From: an uncultured Aliiroseovarius sp. | Lineage (GTDB): Bacteria > Pseudomonadota > Alphaproteobacteria > Rhodobacterales > Rhodobacteraceae | Assembly: GCF_947492455.1 (NCBI RefSeq) | Contig: NZ_CANLNB010000002.1 | Span: 62,001-126,000, forward strand | DNA length: 64,000 bases | Direction: 5' to 3' | Shown: positions 7,629 through 16,541 of the stretch, piece by piece | How the letters are laid out: each line of letters begins with the position of its first letter | How positions within the stretch are numbered: position 1 is the stretch's first letter | Made by a program: the position numbers and the translations under genes | The notes under the pieces: generated by a model | What the model saw: only the letters and a program-made list of their open reading frames with translations | Databases searched by the model: none | What the model was told of the DNA's origin: nothing

Positions 7629-10478
7629 ATGGCCGAGTTGAAAGAAATCCAGGTCCGCGGCGCGCGCGAGCATAACCTGAAGTCCATTGACGTGGATATT
7701 CCGCGCGACAAGCTGGTGGTGATCACCGGTCTGTCGGGGTCTGGTAAGTCCTCTTTGGCGTTCGATACGATCTATGCGGAAGGGCAGCGGCGTTACGTGG
7801 AAAGCTTGTCGGCCTATGCGCGCCAGTTCCTTGATATGATGGAGAAACCCGATGTGGATCACATCGCGGGGCTGTCTCCGGCCATTTCGATTGAACAGAA
7901 AACCACGTCCAAAAACCCGCGTTCGACCGTCGGCACAGTGACCGAGATCTACGACTATCTGCGTCTGCTCTTTGCCCGCGCGGGGACGCCCTTTTCGCCC
8001 GCCACCGGCCTGCCCATCGAAGCGCAGCAGGTGCAGGATATGGTGGACCGCGTGATGCAGATGGAAGAGGGCACACGCGCCTATCTGCTGGCCCCGATCG
8101 TGCGTGACCGGAAGGGCGAATATCGCAAGGAATTTCAAGAGCTTCAGAAGAAGGGCTTCCAGCGCGTCAAAGTGAATGGCGAGATGTATGAGCTGGACCA
8201 ACCGCCGACGCTCGACAAAAAATACCGCCACAATATCGATGTTGTTGTGGATCGTGTGGTCGTGCGCGAAGGGATGGAGCAACGTCTGGCGGACAGTTTC
8301 CGCACCGCGCTGGATCTGGCGGACGGGATCGCCCATTTCGAAACTGCCCCGCGCGAGGGCGAGCCGGAGGTCATCACCTTCTCGGAAAATTTCGCCTGCC
8401 CGGAAAGCGGTTTCACCATTCCCGAGATCGAGCCGCGACTGTTTTCGTTCAACGCCCCCTTCGGGGCCTGTCCAGAGTGCGACGGGCTGGGTAAAGAGCT
8501 GTTCTTTGACGAACGCCTTGTGGTGCCGGACGCCACGCTGAAGGTGTATGACGGGGCATTGGCGCCGTGGCGGAAGGGCAAGTCGCCCTATTTCCTGCAA
8601 ACGATTGAATCGATTGCGAAACATTACGAGTTTGACAAGAACACGCCATGGAAAGACCTGCCCGCCCATGTGCAGCAGGTGTTCCTCTATGGCTCGGGTG
8701 AAGAAGAGATCAAGTTCCGCTTCGACGAAGGCGGGCGTGTCTATGAGGTCACGCGCAGCTTTGAAGGCGTCATCCCCAATATGGAGCGCCGCTATCGCGA
8801 GACGGATTCGAACTGGATCCGCGAGGAATTTGAACGGTATCAGAACAACCGCCCCTGTGGGGCCTGTGGTGGGTATCGCCTGCGGGACGAGGCATTGGCC
8901 GTGAAAATCGGCTCGGGCGACCAGCTTTTGCATGTGGGGCAGGTGGTCGAGATGTCGATCCGCGAGGCCTTAGCCTGGGTCGAAGACGCGCCGAACCATC
9001 TGAGCGCGCAGAAGAACGAGATTGCGCGGGCCATCCTGAAGGAGATCCGCGAGCGTCTGGGGTTCCTGAACAATGTGGGTTTGGAGTATCTGACGCTCAG
9101 CCGCAATTCAGGCACACTGTCGGGTGGCGAAAGTCAGCGGATCCGGCTGGCCAGCCAGATCGGTTCGGGCCTGACGGGCGTGCTTTATGTGTTGGACGAG
9201 CCGTCCATTGGATTGCACCAACGCGACAACGACCGGCTGCTGACGACGCTCAAGAACCTGCGCGATCAGGGCAACACGGTGATCGTTGTGGAGCATGATG
9301 AAGAAGCGATCCGCGAGGCAGATTACGTTCTGGATATCGGCCCCGGTGCTGGGGTTCATGGCGGCGAAATCATCGCTCAAGGGACGCCCACGGACATTGC
9401 CGAGAACGAGAATTCGATTACCGGTCAGTACCTTACAGGCGTACGCGAGATTGCCGTGCCGAAGAAGCGGCGCAAGGGGAACGGCAAGAAGATCACCGTG
9501 AAGAAAGCCACGGGGAACAACCTGAAGAACGTGACCGCCGACTTCCCGCTGGGCAAATTTGTCTGCGTGACCGGCGTGTCGGGTGGCGGGAAATCCACGC
9601 TGACGATTGAGACGCTGTTCAAGACCGCTTCGATGCGCTTGAACGGGGCGCGCCAGACGCCAGCGCCTTGCGAAACCATCAAAGGGCTTGAGCATCTGGA
9701 CAAGGTGATCGACATCGACCAGCGCCCCATTGGGCGTACGCCGCGCTCGAACCCAGCGACCTATACCGGGGCGTTTACGCCCATTCGCGAGTGGTTCGCA
9801 GGCCTGCCCGAGGCCAAGACCCGCGGCTACAAGCCGGGCCGGTTCAGCTTCAACGTGAAGGGTGGCCGGTGCGAGGCCTGCCAGGGCGACGGTGTCATCA
9901 AGATCGAGATGCACTTTCTGCCCGACGTTTATGTGCAATGTGAAACCTGCAAGGGCGCGCGCTATAACCGGGAAACGCTAGAGGTGCAGTTCAAGGGCAA
10001 GTCTATTGCTGATGTGCTGGACATGACTGTCGAAGACGCGCAGGAATTCTTCCAAGCCGTGCCCTCGATCCGCGACAAGATGGATTCGTTGATGCGCGTC
10101 GGATTGGGCTATATCAAGGTCGGTCAGCAAGCAACGACCCTTTCGGGCGGCGAAGCGCAGCGGGTGAAGCTGTCCAAAGAGCTGTCGAAGCGCTCGACCG
10201 GTCGAACGCTCTATATCCTCGACGAACCCACCACCGGCCTGCATTTCGAGGACGTGCGCAAACTGCTTGAGGTGCTGCATGAGCTGGTGGATCAGGGCAA
10301 CACGGTCGTGGTGATCGAACACAATCTGGACGTCGTGAAGACCGCGGACCACATCATCGACATTGGACCGGAAGGCGGCGACGGTGGGGGCACGGTGGTG
10401 GCCAAAGGTACACCCGAGCAAGTGGCGAAGGTCGCGGAAAGCCACACCGGGCATTATCTGAAGGATATGCTGCGATAA
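7629..10478 (+). CDS. uvrA: Excinuclease ABC subunit A
   Basis: UvrA is the damage-recognition ATPase of nucleotide excision repair and loads UvrB at lesions. The 949-residue product has two ABC ATPase modules: Walker [10 protein letters not shown] at residues 34-42 and GVSGGGKST near 649-657, with signature motifs [12 protein letters not shown] near 497 and [12 protein letters not shown] near 838. The zinc-finger cysteines CxxC of the first insertion ([16 protein letters not shown]) and the second ([19 protein letters not shown]) are intact. The ATG at 7629 gives the usual [18 protein letters not shown]-terminus; the in-frame TTG at 7617 is less likely. A LexA box upstream shows SOS control. 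Confidence 0.97.
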   Translation: MAELKEIQVRGAREHNLKSIDVDIPRDKLVVITGLSGSGKSSLAFDTIYAEGQRRYVESLSAYARQFLDMMEKPDVDHIAGLSPAISIEQKTTSKNPRSTVGTVTEIYDYLRLLFARAGTPFSPATGLPIEAQQVQDMVDRVMQMEEGTRAYLLAPIVRDRKGEYRKEFQELQKKGFQRVKVNGEMYELDQPPTLDKKYRHNIDVVVDRVVVREGMEQRLADSFRTALDLADGIAHFETAPREGEPEVITFSENFACPESGFTIPEIEPRLFSFNAPFGACPECDGLGKELFFDERLVVPDATLKVYDGALAPWRKGKSPYFLQTIESIAKHYEFDKNTPWKDLPAHVQQVFLYGSGEEEIKFRFDEGGRVYEVTRSFEGVIPNMERRYRETDSNWIREEFERYQNNRPCGACGGYRLRDEALAVKIGSGDQLLHVGQVVEMSIREALAWVEDAPNHLSAQKNEIARAILKEIRERLGFLNNVGLEYLTLSRNSGTLSGGESQRIRLASQIGSGLTGVLYVLDEPSIGLHQRDNDRLLTTLKNLRDQGNTVIVVEHDEEAIREADYVLDIGPGAGVHGGEIIAQGTPTDIAENENSITGQYLTGVREIAVPKKRRKGNGKKITVKKATGNNLKNVTADFPLGKFVCVTGVSGGGKSTLTIETLFKTASMRLNGARQTPAPCETIKGLEHLDKVIDIDQRPIGRTPRSNPATYTGAFTPIREWFAGLPEAKTRGYKPGRFSFNVKGGRCEACQGDGVIKIEMHFLPDVYVQCETCKGARYNRETLEVQFKGKSIADVLDMTVEDAQEFFQAVPSIRDKMDSLMRVGLGYIKVGQQATTLSGGEAQRVKLSKELSKRSTGRTLYILDEPTTGLHFEDVRKLLEVLHELVDQGNTVVVIEHNLDVVKTADHIIDIGPEGGDGGGTVVAKGTPEQVAKVAESHTGHYLKDMLR

Positions 10479-10520
10479 GTTTGGGCATGTGAGGCAGATG
10501 GCAGTGGTAAGGGTTTTCCG

Positions 10521-11420
10521 ATGAGGCAACTTCGATACGTGCATCTGCACCTGGGCGCACACCGGACCGGCTCGACCGCCTTTCAGATGGTCCTAAGTGC
10601 CAATGCGGCAGCACTTCAGGCACAGGGGTTGCGCCTTGGTTTTCCAGAACGTAGCCGCGTCCCGAATGGGCAGTTGCGCGCACATCTGGACCACGCAGCG
10701 TTGGAGGGCCCAACTCAGCTGAGAACGCAGATTGCGAAGAACCGCGCTGATCTCGCGCCGGTGCTGGGTACGGGTGAGTATCATCAGGCACTCTTGTCAG
10801 AAGAGAATTTCATCGGGGGCATGATATCCTTCGAGCAGGGGCGGTTTTATCCCAATGTGCGCGAACGGATGCGCCTACTAAGGATGGTTCTTCACCCCGC
10901 GGCAATTGGCAACGTCATGTTGATGATCCGTTCATATGACACGCTGTTCGAATCCGCTTTTCGAAAGAGGGCTGAAACCCATGTCATGCCCAGCTACGAA
11001 GATGTGCGCCATCGTCAGGCAAATTTTGAAGGCGGTTGGCCTGCTGTGGTCGAGGCCATCTTGGCTGAACTCCGGCCCCAAAAGCTGTTGGTGGTTCCGT
11101 ACAGGCGCAAGCGTGATGACCTTGCGCTGCTTGGACGGCTCTGCCCCCATCTGGATATGGCCGGTCTGACGCCCAGCGAAGGGCGCACGAATATAAGCTT
11201 TCCGGATGCAGCCTTGTTCGAAATTCAGCGCCAGCGGCGGGCTGGGAATAAGCTTTTCTGGGACGAAAAACGCGCAATCTATGATGCATTTGCGGACAAG
11301 GTGGCGGAGCGTCCGTTCGTGCAGTTGCACTCTGACCACGCGAAGAATTTGAGGGCGCGGTATCTGTCCGACCTCGCACTTATGCGCCAGCGTTCAGACC
11401 TCACGCTTGTTGAAGACTGA
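10521..11420 (+). CDS. Sulfotransferase-like P-loop protein
   Basis: The product is 299 residues. Near the start it has HLGAHRTGSTAFQ (residues 10-22), which resembles the 5'-phosphosulfate-binding loop of PAPS-dependent sulfotransferases (the HxGxxKTGTTxLQ pattern). A later segment, MLMIRSYDTLFESAFRKR near residue 135, is placed like the 3'-phosphate-binding Arg/Ser motif of that fold. I therefore read it as a sulfotransferase-fold protein of unknown substrate, possibly acting on a surface polysaccharide; no glycan genes are nearby to confirm this. It begins 42 bases after uvrA with a weak ribosome binding site, and it could be read through from uvrA. Confidence 0.6.
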   Translation: MRQLRYVHLHLGAHRTGSTAFQMVLSANAAALQAQGLRLGFPERSRVPNGQLRAHLDHAALEGPTQLRTQIAKNRADLAPVLGTGEYHQALLSEENFIGGMISFEQGRFYPNVRERMRLLRMVLHPAAIGNVMLMIRSYDTLFESAFRKRAETHVMPSYEDVRHRQANFEGGWPAVVEAILAELRPQKLLVVPYRRKRDDLALLGRLCPHLDMAGLTPSEGRTNISFPDAALFEIQRQRRAGNKLFWDEKRAIYDAFADKVAERPFVQLHSDHAKNLRARYLSDLALMRQRSDLTLVED

Positions 11421-11426
11421 AACGCA

Positions 11427-11468
11427 TAAAAGCAAAGAAGGCCAAGACAGGATTGCCTTGACCTTCTT
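11427..11468 (-). terminator. Terminator of the iron-binding protein gene
   Basis: AAGAAGG-x-CAAG (minus strand, 11468-11457) pairs with CTTG-x-CCTTCTT (11446-11435) with one mismatch, followed by TTTGCTTTT. Confidence 0.75.
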
Positions 11469-11486
11469 CTATACAGCGGGCTGTGC

Positions 11487-12503
11487 TTAGCCGTCGAAAT
11501 CGACTTCTTGCACCAGTTTCAGAGCCTCGGCACGGTTGCCGGCGACTTCCATCAGGTTCACGCCGTCTGCGGTGAACTCACCCCAGCTGGTCACGACGGC
11601 ATCTGCCTGCGTGCCCGGTGCGATCGGGTATTCATAGTTCTGCGAGGCATAGATTTCCTGCGCTTTTGGCGAGGACAGGAATTCCATCAGTTTGATGGCG
11701 TTGTCCTTGTTCGGCGCGTGCTTGGCCAGCGCCATGCCTGACAGGTTCACGTGAGTGCCCGAGCCTTCGAAGACCGGGAAGATGACGTTTACACTGTCGG
11801 CCCATTCTTTCTGCTCTTCATCGGCCAGCATTTTGCCCATGTAATAGGTGTTGCCGATCGAGATGTCGCATTCGCCTGCCCAGATCGCCTTGACCTGCGC
11901 ACGGTCGTTGCCCTGCGGTTTGCGGGCGAGGTTGGCTTTCACACCTTCCAGCCATGCAGTAGTCGCGGCAGTGTCATGGTGGGTCAGGTGGGCCGAGACC
12001 AGCCCCAGCGTATAGCTATGAGTGCCCGAGCGGGTGCAGATGCGGCCCTTCCATTTCGGGTCGGCAAGGTCTTCATAGGTGGTGATTTCGCCCTCGGCCA
12101 CGCGGTCTTTCGAGGCATAGACGATACGTGCGCGCGAGGTCAGGCCGAACCATTGGTCGCCCGGATCGCGGTAAGCCGCGGGGATGTTGGCTTCCAGAAC
12201 GTCCGACTGGACCGGCTGGGTCAGGTCCGCTTCGACCACGCCTGCCAGACGCGAGATGTCGACCGTCATGATCAGGTCAGCGGGGCTGCGTTTGCCTTCG
12301 GCCTGCAGGCGTTCAACCACGCCTTGTTTCAAGAACGCCACGTTCACCGTGATTCCGGTGTCTTCCTGAAACGCGTCCATCAGGGGTTGGATCAGCTCGG
12401 GCTGGCGGAAGGAATAGACATTCACTTCGTCAGCGCTTGCGGCGGCGGGGGTTAGGGCTGTGGCGCCAACAAGGGCCATGGCAAGCGTGCGAACAGATTT
12501 CAT
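11487..12503 (-). CDS. Periplasmic ferric-iron-binding protein of an ABC transporter
   Basis: This is a 338-residue FbpA/FutA-type solute-binding protein. The first 24 residues form a signal peptide (positive MKSVR, hydrophobic core, cut after AAASA), then DEVNVYSFRQPELIQPL starts the mature lobe. The tyrosine pair that binds Fe(III) in this family is visible in GNTYYMGKM. The segments ICTRSGTHSYTLGLVSAHL and GSGTHVNLSGMALAKHAP are also family-typical. An AAAGGAG site supports the ATG at 12503 over longer starts. The permease and ATPase partners are not adjacent. The gene has its own terminator, a leader hairpin and a possible iron-responsive motif upstream. Confidence 0.9.
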   Translation of the reverse strand: MKSVRTLAMALVGATALTPAAASADEVNVYSFRQPELIQPLMDAFQEDTGITVNVAFLKQGVVERLQAEGKRSPADLIMTVDISRLAGVVEADLTQPVQSDVLEANIPAAYRDPGDQWFGLTSRARIVYASKDRVAEGEITTYEDLADPKWKGRICTRSGTHSYTLGLVSAHLTHHDTAATTAWLEGVKANLARKPQGNDRAQVKAIWAGECDISIGNTYYMGKMLADEEQKEWADSVNVIFPVFEGSGTHVNLSGMALAKHAPNKDNAIKLMEFLSSPKAQEIYASQNYEYPIAPGTQADAVVTSWGEFTADGVNLMEVAGNRAEALKLVQEVDFDG

Positions 12504-12539
12504 CGCGCGGATCTCCTTTGGTTTCGATGGGGCGCTTAA

Positions 12540-12560
12540 ACCCGAGTCTTTCGCTCGGGT
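12540..12560 (-). other. Hairpin between mazG and the iron-binding protein gene
   Basis: ACCCGAG and CTCGGGT (7 base pairs, 7-base loop) lie in the 5' leader of the iron-binding protein gene and downstream of mazG. Only TTT follows, so it is either a weak mazG terminator or a leader structure. Confidence 0.45.
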
Positions 12561-12567
12561 CAATACC

Positions 12568-12582
12568 TGATAAAAATAATCG
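12568..12582. promoter_or_regulatory. Near match to an iron-responsive (TGA-N9-TCA) box
   Basis: TGATAAAAATAATCG matches the TGA-N9-TCA iron-rhodo-box pattern except for the last base. Its position, 65 bases upstream of a ferric-binding protein gene, suits iron regulation by a RirA- or Irr-type protein. The short motif could arise by chance. Confidence 0.3.
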
Positions 12583-12598
12583 GGGAAAATGTCGCAGG

Positions 12599-13426
12599 TT
12601 ATTGCGCAGCCCGTTCAGCGGCTTTTTCGGCCTCCCAAAGCGCGTCCATTTCTTCCAGATTGGATTGCTCGGGTGTTTTTCCCTCGACAGCTAACCGGCG
12701 CTCGATTCCCTTAAAGCGCCGTTCGAACTTCGCATTGGCGTGGCGCAGCGCTTCCTCGGGCTCGACATCCAGATGCCGGGCGAGGTTGGCGACGACGAAC
12801 AGCAGATCGCCGATTTCTTCGCGCAGCTCGTCTTGTCCCAACGTATCGCGGGCCTCGGCCACTTCGCGCGCTTCTTCGGTGATCTTGTCCAGAACCATGC
12901 TGATCTCGGGCCAATCGAAGCCGACACGCGCGGCGCGTTTTTGCAGCTTTACCGCGCGCAGCAGGGCGGGCAGGCCAATGGCCACGCCGTCCAAGACGCC
13001 TTGCTGGGCTTTCGCCGCGCGTTCGGCGGCTTTGATGGTTTCCCAGTCGCGGGTCTGCTGTTCGGCCGACTTGTCGCGGTTTTCGTCCCCGAACACATGA
13101 GGATGCCGCGCGACCATCTTGTCCGACATCGTGTCAGCCACATCGTCAAAGCTGAACAGGCCCTTTTCTTCGGCCATTTGGGCGTGGAAGACGGATTGGA
13201 ACAGCAGATCGCCCAGTTCGCCCTTCAGTTCATCCCACGCCTCGCGCTCGATCGCGTCGGCGACCTCATAGGCTTCCTCGATCGTATAGGGCGCAATGGT
13301 GCGGAATTCCTGCTCGATATCCCACGGACAGCCCGTGTCGGGATCACGCAAACGGCGCATGATCTCGCGTAGGCGGTCCATGCCGCCGTTCGGGTCGTGT
13401 ACAAGCTGGTCGGACGTTTTGGTCAT
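12599..13426 (-). CDS. mazG: Nucleoside triphosphate pyrophosphohydrolase MazG
   Basis: MazG hydrolyses nucleoside triphosphates, including non-canonical ones, to monophosphate and pyrophosphate. The 275-residue product has the two tandem MazG domains expected of full-length enzymes: the metal-binding EExxE/ExxD sets are visible in EEAYEVADAIE with KGELGDLLFQSVFHA, and again in TEEAREVAEA with REEIGDLLFVVANLAR. The N-terminal MDRLREIMRRLRDPDTGCPWD is the family start. The ATG at 13426 is chosen because upstream in-frame codons extend into the divergent amidohydrolase promoter. Only 50 bases separate it from that divergent gene. Confidence 0.94.
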   Translation of the reverse strand: MTKTSDQLVHDPNGGMDRLREIMRRLRDPDTGCPWDIEQEFRTIAPYTIEEAYEVADAIEREAWDELKGELGDLLFQSVFHAQMAEEKGLFSFDDVADTMSDKMVARHPHVFGDENRDKSAEQQTRDWETIKAAERAAKAQQGVLDGVAIGLPALLRAVKLQKRAARVGFDWPEISMVLDKITEEAREVAEARDTLGQDELREEIGDLLFVVANLARHLDVEPEEALRHANAKFERRFKGIERRLAVEGKTPEQSNLEEMDALWEAEKAAERAAQ

Positions 13427-13476
13427 TGCATTTGCCCCGTATTCAGGAAACCTTCGACCCAATTCAGGAGGGCCCC

Positions 13477-14640
13477 ATGGCTGTTATCAACCGTATCGCT
13501 GATTTTGACGAAGATATGAAGGGCTGGCGCCGTCATCTGCACCAGAACCCCGAGTTTGGGTTGGAGTGTCACCAGACAGCGGCGTTTGTTTGCGACCGCC
13601 TGCGGGAATTCGGCGTGGATGAGATCCACCCGCAAATCGGCGTTTCGGGCGTGGTGGCGATTATCAACGGGCAGGGGGATGGCCCGACCATCGGGTTGCG
13701 CGCCGATATGGATGCACTGCCGATGGAGGAGCTGACAGGGCTCGACTATGCCTCGCAGAATGAGGGGCTGATGCATGCCTGCGGCCATGACGGGCACACC
13801 ACGATGCTGCTGGGGGCCGCGCGCTATTTGGCCGAAACGCGGAATTTCAGGGGGCGGGTGGCGCTTATCTTCCAGCCCGCCGAAGAGAATTTCGGGGGCG
13901 CCAAATACATGTGCGACGAAGGCATGATGACGCGTTTCGACATTTCCGAGGTCTACGCCCTGCACACCATGCCGGGGATCGAGCTGGGTCATTTCGTCTC
14001 TACACCCGGCCCGATGATGGCGGCGGTGGATACGCTGCGTGTGACGGTAACGGGCGTCGGCGGGCATGGGGCCTATCCGCATGAATGCGTGGACCCGATC
14101 CCGGCGATGGTCGCGATGGTGCAAGCGCTGCAAACCATCGTCAGCCGCAACCTACGTCCACTGGACGAACTTGTGGTCTCGGTCACGGAAATCCATGCCG
14201 GGACGGCGGATAATGTCATCCCCGAAAGCGGTTGGTTCGGCGCCACGATCCGCTCGTTCACGCCTGAGGTGCGCAAGATGGTCGAAACCCGGATTCGCGA
14301 GATTGTGGAAGGCCACGCAGCCAGTTTTGGTGTGACAGTCGATATTGATTACGAGCTTGGCTACCCGCCGATGATCAACACCGCGCCCGAAGTGGAGAAG
14401 GCGGCCGATGCCGCGCGTGAGATTTCGGGGGACGATCGTGTGGACGATGCCTCGGGTCGCGAGATGGGGGCCGAGGACTTTGCCTACATGCTGGAAGAAC
14501 GCCCCGGTGCCTATCTGTTCCTCGGGCAGGGCGAGGGGCCGGGGGTGCATCACCCGAAGTTTGACTTCGATGACGAGGTCGCAGCCTATGGATCCAGCTT
14601 TTTCGCCCGTCTGGTCGAGCGGCTAAATCCGGTCGCATAA
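13477..14640 (+). CDS. M20-family amidohydrolase (hippurate hydrolase / N-acyl amino acid deacylase type)
   Basis: The 387-residue product is an M20D metallopeptidase-like amidohydrolase that cleaves N-acyl or amide bonds of amino acid derivatives. Metal-binding and catalytic segments visible are RRHLHQNPE near residue 16, RADMDALPM near 70, HACGHDGHTTM near 100, PAEE with GGAKYM near 132, and LHTMPG near 160. VGGHGAYPHECVDPI is the dimerisation-lid histidine segment. AGGAGGG at 13466 selects the ATG at 13477. It precedes a ureohydrolase on the same strand by 67 bases, which suggests use of nitrogen compounds, though the exact substrate is not deducible. Confidence 0.9.
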   Translation: MAVINRIADFDEDMKGWRRHLHQNPEFGLECHQTAAFVCDRLREFGVDEIHPQIGVSGVVAIINGQGDGPTIGLRADMDALPMEELTGLDYASQNEGLMHACGHDGHTTMLLGAARYLAETRNFRGRVALIFQPAEENFGGAKYMCDEGMMTRFDISEVYALHTMPGIELGHFVSTPGPMMAAVDTLRVTVTGVGGHGAYPHECVDPIPAMVAMVQALQTIVSRNLRPLDELVVSVTEIHAGTADNVIPESGWFGATIRSFTPEVRKMVETRIREIVEGHAASFGVTVDIDYELGYPPMINTAPEVEKAADAAREISGDDRVDDASGREMGAEDFAYMLEERPGAYLFLGQGEGPGVHHPKFDFDDEVAAYGSSFFARLVERLNPVA

Positions 14641-14686
14641 AATATGATCAAATTGCTGGCGTCGTGCGGTAACCTGTGCTAGGGAT

Positions 14687-14702
14687 CCTCCAAACAAGGA
14701 GG
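14687..14702 (+). promoter_or_regulatory. Hairpin holding the ribosome binding site of the ureohydrolase
   Basis: CCTCC (14687-14691) can pair with GGAGG (14698-14702), the Shine-Dalgarno sequence of the next gene, across an AAACAA loop. A 5-base-pair stem is weak; a role in translation is only a suggestion. Confidence 0.35.
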
Positions 14703-14707
14703 TCAAA

Positions 14708-15670
14708 ATGGCATTGGAAGACGCCGCCGAACAGGTGGATACCGCGATCACACGCGAAGGATTTAAAGGGCTTTCCTTTGAAAACACCTTTGGGGGTGTG
14801 CGGTCCTTCCTGCGTCGCACCTACACCAAGGACTTGTCGGATGTGGACATCGCCGTCACGGGGATTCCATTTGATCAAGCGGTGACAAACCGCCCCGGAA
14901 CGCGCCTTGGCCCACGCGCCATTCGCGATGCGTCGAGCCTGCAATCTCCGGATCCCGCCTATGGCTGGGGCTTCGATGTTCTGTCGGAGTTTGCGGTCGC
15001 GGATTACGGCGATCTGGCCTTTGATTATGCCCGCATCGATCAGTTTCCGGCGGTGCTTGAGGCGCACATTACCTCGATCCTTGACCAAGACGCGGCCTGC
15101 CTGACGCTGGGTGGCGATCACTACATCACCTTCCCGATCCTGCGGGCGCATGTGAAGAAGCATGGGCCGCTCAGTCTGTTGCAGTTTGACGCACACACGG
15201 ACACGTGGCCCGATGATGACATGAGCCGGGTGGACCACGGGACCATGTTCTATAAAGCGGTGAAAGAGGGGCTGATCGATCCCAGCCGTTCGGTTCAGGT
15301 GGGGATCCGCACCACCAACGAGGACACGTTGGGTGTAAACATCATCGACGCGCGCGAGGTGCATGAAACCGGCCCCGCCGCAGTGGTCAAAAAGATCAAA
15401 TCCATTCTGGGTGACAACAAGACCTATTTGACCTTCGACATCGACGGCTTGGACCCGGCTTTTGCGCCCGGAACGGGCACGCCCGTGTGGGGCGGTCTGA
15501 CCTCGGGCCAGGCGTCGATCATCCTGCGCGATCTGGCTGGGATCAACGTGGTGGGCGGCGATGTGGTCGAGGTGTCCCCTCCGTTTGACACGACCGGCGC
15601 CACCGCAATTGCCGGCGCGCATATCGCGATGGAGATCCTGAACCTCTGGGCCTATAACAGGCGCAAATAG
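14708..15670 (+). CDS. Agmatinase/arginase-family ureohydrolase
   Basis: This 320-residue enzyme of the ureohydrolase family removes urea from a guanidino compound such as agmatine or guanidinobutyrate. All manganese-ligand motifs are present: GGDHY near residue 138, DAHTD near 161 and DIDGLDPAFAPGTGTP near 245, with the SPPFDTTGAT segment near the end. The GVRSFLRRTY and GIPFDQAVTNRPGTRLGP segments are as in SpeB. A strong AAGGAGG site lies before the ATG. A second family member is at 47568. The substrate cannot be set from motifs alone, and I therefore give no symbol. Confidence 0.9.
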   Translation: MALEDAAEQVDTAITREGFKGLSFENTFGGVRSFLRRTYTKDLSDVDIAVTGIPFDQAVTNRPGTRLGPRAIRDASSLQSPDPAYGWGFDVLSEFAVADYGDLAFDYARIDQFPAVLEAHITSILDQDAACLTLGGDHYITFPILRAHVKKHGPLSLLQFDAHTDTWPDDDMSRVDHGTMFYKAVKEGLIDPSRSVQVGIRTTNEDTLGVNIIDAREVHETGPAAVVKKIKSILGDNKTYLTFDIDGLDPAFAPGTGTPVWGGLTSGQASIILRDLAGINVVGGDVVEVSPPFDTTGATAIAGAHIAMEILNLWAYNRRK

Positions 15671-15696
15671 GTTTTCTTTCAGAAAGATAGCAAGCA

Positions 15697-15728
15697 ACGC
15701 CCGGAACGGTTTCCCCCGTTTCGGGCGT
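15697..15728 (+). terminator. Hairpin after the ureohydrolase gene
   Basis: ACGCCCGGAACG (15697-15708) and CGTTTCGGGCGT (15717-15728) form a 12-base stem with one G-T pair. No T-run follows, so this may be a processing-type or inefficient terminator. Confidence 0.55.
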
Positions 15729-15822
15729 GTCATACTTGACGTTATGTCATACTGATCTGGGGGCTGTTTCGGCGCGTATCCGTCCTATATCTGGCCGGTC
15801 AAAGTCCTAGGAGCAGCCCCCC

Positions 15823-16251
15823 ATGAAATTGATCCTCATCCTGATCGCCGCCCCGGTGATCCTTGCCTGCGCAGTAGCGATCTATGCACGGCTAACCCCG
15901 ATTGATGCGGATCGATTTACCTCGACGCCCGGACCCGATGTGGTAGGCGTTCACAAGATGCCGGGCGGGGCGAAATATGTCCTGCCTCTGTCTGATCTTC
16001 CAAAGGATACCGTCGCCAAGCTTCTAGACATCGTGCGGCAGACCCCGCGGACGACCGAAGTCGCCACAGATACCGGCAACAGCTTTGTAACCCGCACGCG
16101 TGGGTTTGGTTTTCCGGATGTGACGCGGATCTGGCTGGAAGATGACAACTTGCACATTCATGCACATCTGGTGATTGGCAAATCAGATCTTGGGGTCAAC
16201 CGCGACCGGGTTGGGCAATGGAACGAAACACTGCGGGGTTCCCTGCGCTGA
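15823..16251 (+). CDS. DUF1499 family protein
   Basis: The 142-residue product starts with a hydrophobic segment of about 22 residues (a signal anchor or signal peptide). It continues with a DUF1499-type domain: RQTPRTTEVATDTGNSF, RTRGFGFPDVTRIWLEDD and finally [15 protein letters not shown], which matches the conserved end of that family. Function is unknown; family members are usually small exported or membrane-attached proteins. An AGGAGC site precedes the ATG. Its last 69 bases lie antisense to the end of the convergent gene at 16183-16479. Confidence 0.8.
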   Translation: MKLILILIAAPVILACAVAIYARLTPIDADRFTSTPGPDVVGVHKMPGGAKYVLPLSDLPKDTVAKLLDIVRQTPRTTEVATDTGNSFVTRTRGFGFPDVTRIWLEDDNLHIHAHLVIGKSDLGVNRDRVGQWNETLRGSLR

Positions 16252-16479
16252 CACACACCCTTCGCCCGTTTCGCGCCACATTGGGACGTTCAGGCTCATC
16301 TCGCAGCGGGCCATGAAGGCACGCCCATCGACGAATAGGCAGATCGACTGGCCCAGCTCGACCCGGCCACCGGTGCTGTCGGTACAGTAACAGTCTATCA
16401 CTTTGCCTCCGGGCCCGGTCACATCGGCATGGACCGGCGCGGCAATCATCAAACAGGCAAGCGCGATACGATACGTCAT
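16183..16479 (-). CDS. Small exported cysteine-containing protein
   Basis: This is a 98-residue protein with a clear signal peptide ([18 protein letters not shown], cut before DVTGPGG). The mature part of 80 residues has six cysteines: CYC, ICLF, RCEM, GCVS and QCF. This suggests disulfides in the periplasm. I know no named family for it, but the signal peptide and cysteine pattern argue that it is a real gene. It converges with the DUF1499 gene and overlaps its 3' end by 69 bases, and it is divergent from prfA. Function unknown. Confidence 0.65.
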   Translation of the reverse strand: MTYRIALACLMIAAPVHADVTGPGGKVIDCYCTDSTGGRVELGQSICLFVDGRAFMARCEMSLNVPMWRETGEGCVSAQGTPQCFVPLPNPVAVDPKI

Positions 16480-16541
16480 GGGCGCAGTCTAGCATGCCCG
16501 CGCCCCTTGACCAAACTCCCGTAATCATAGACACCATCCCC

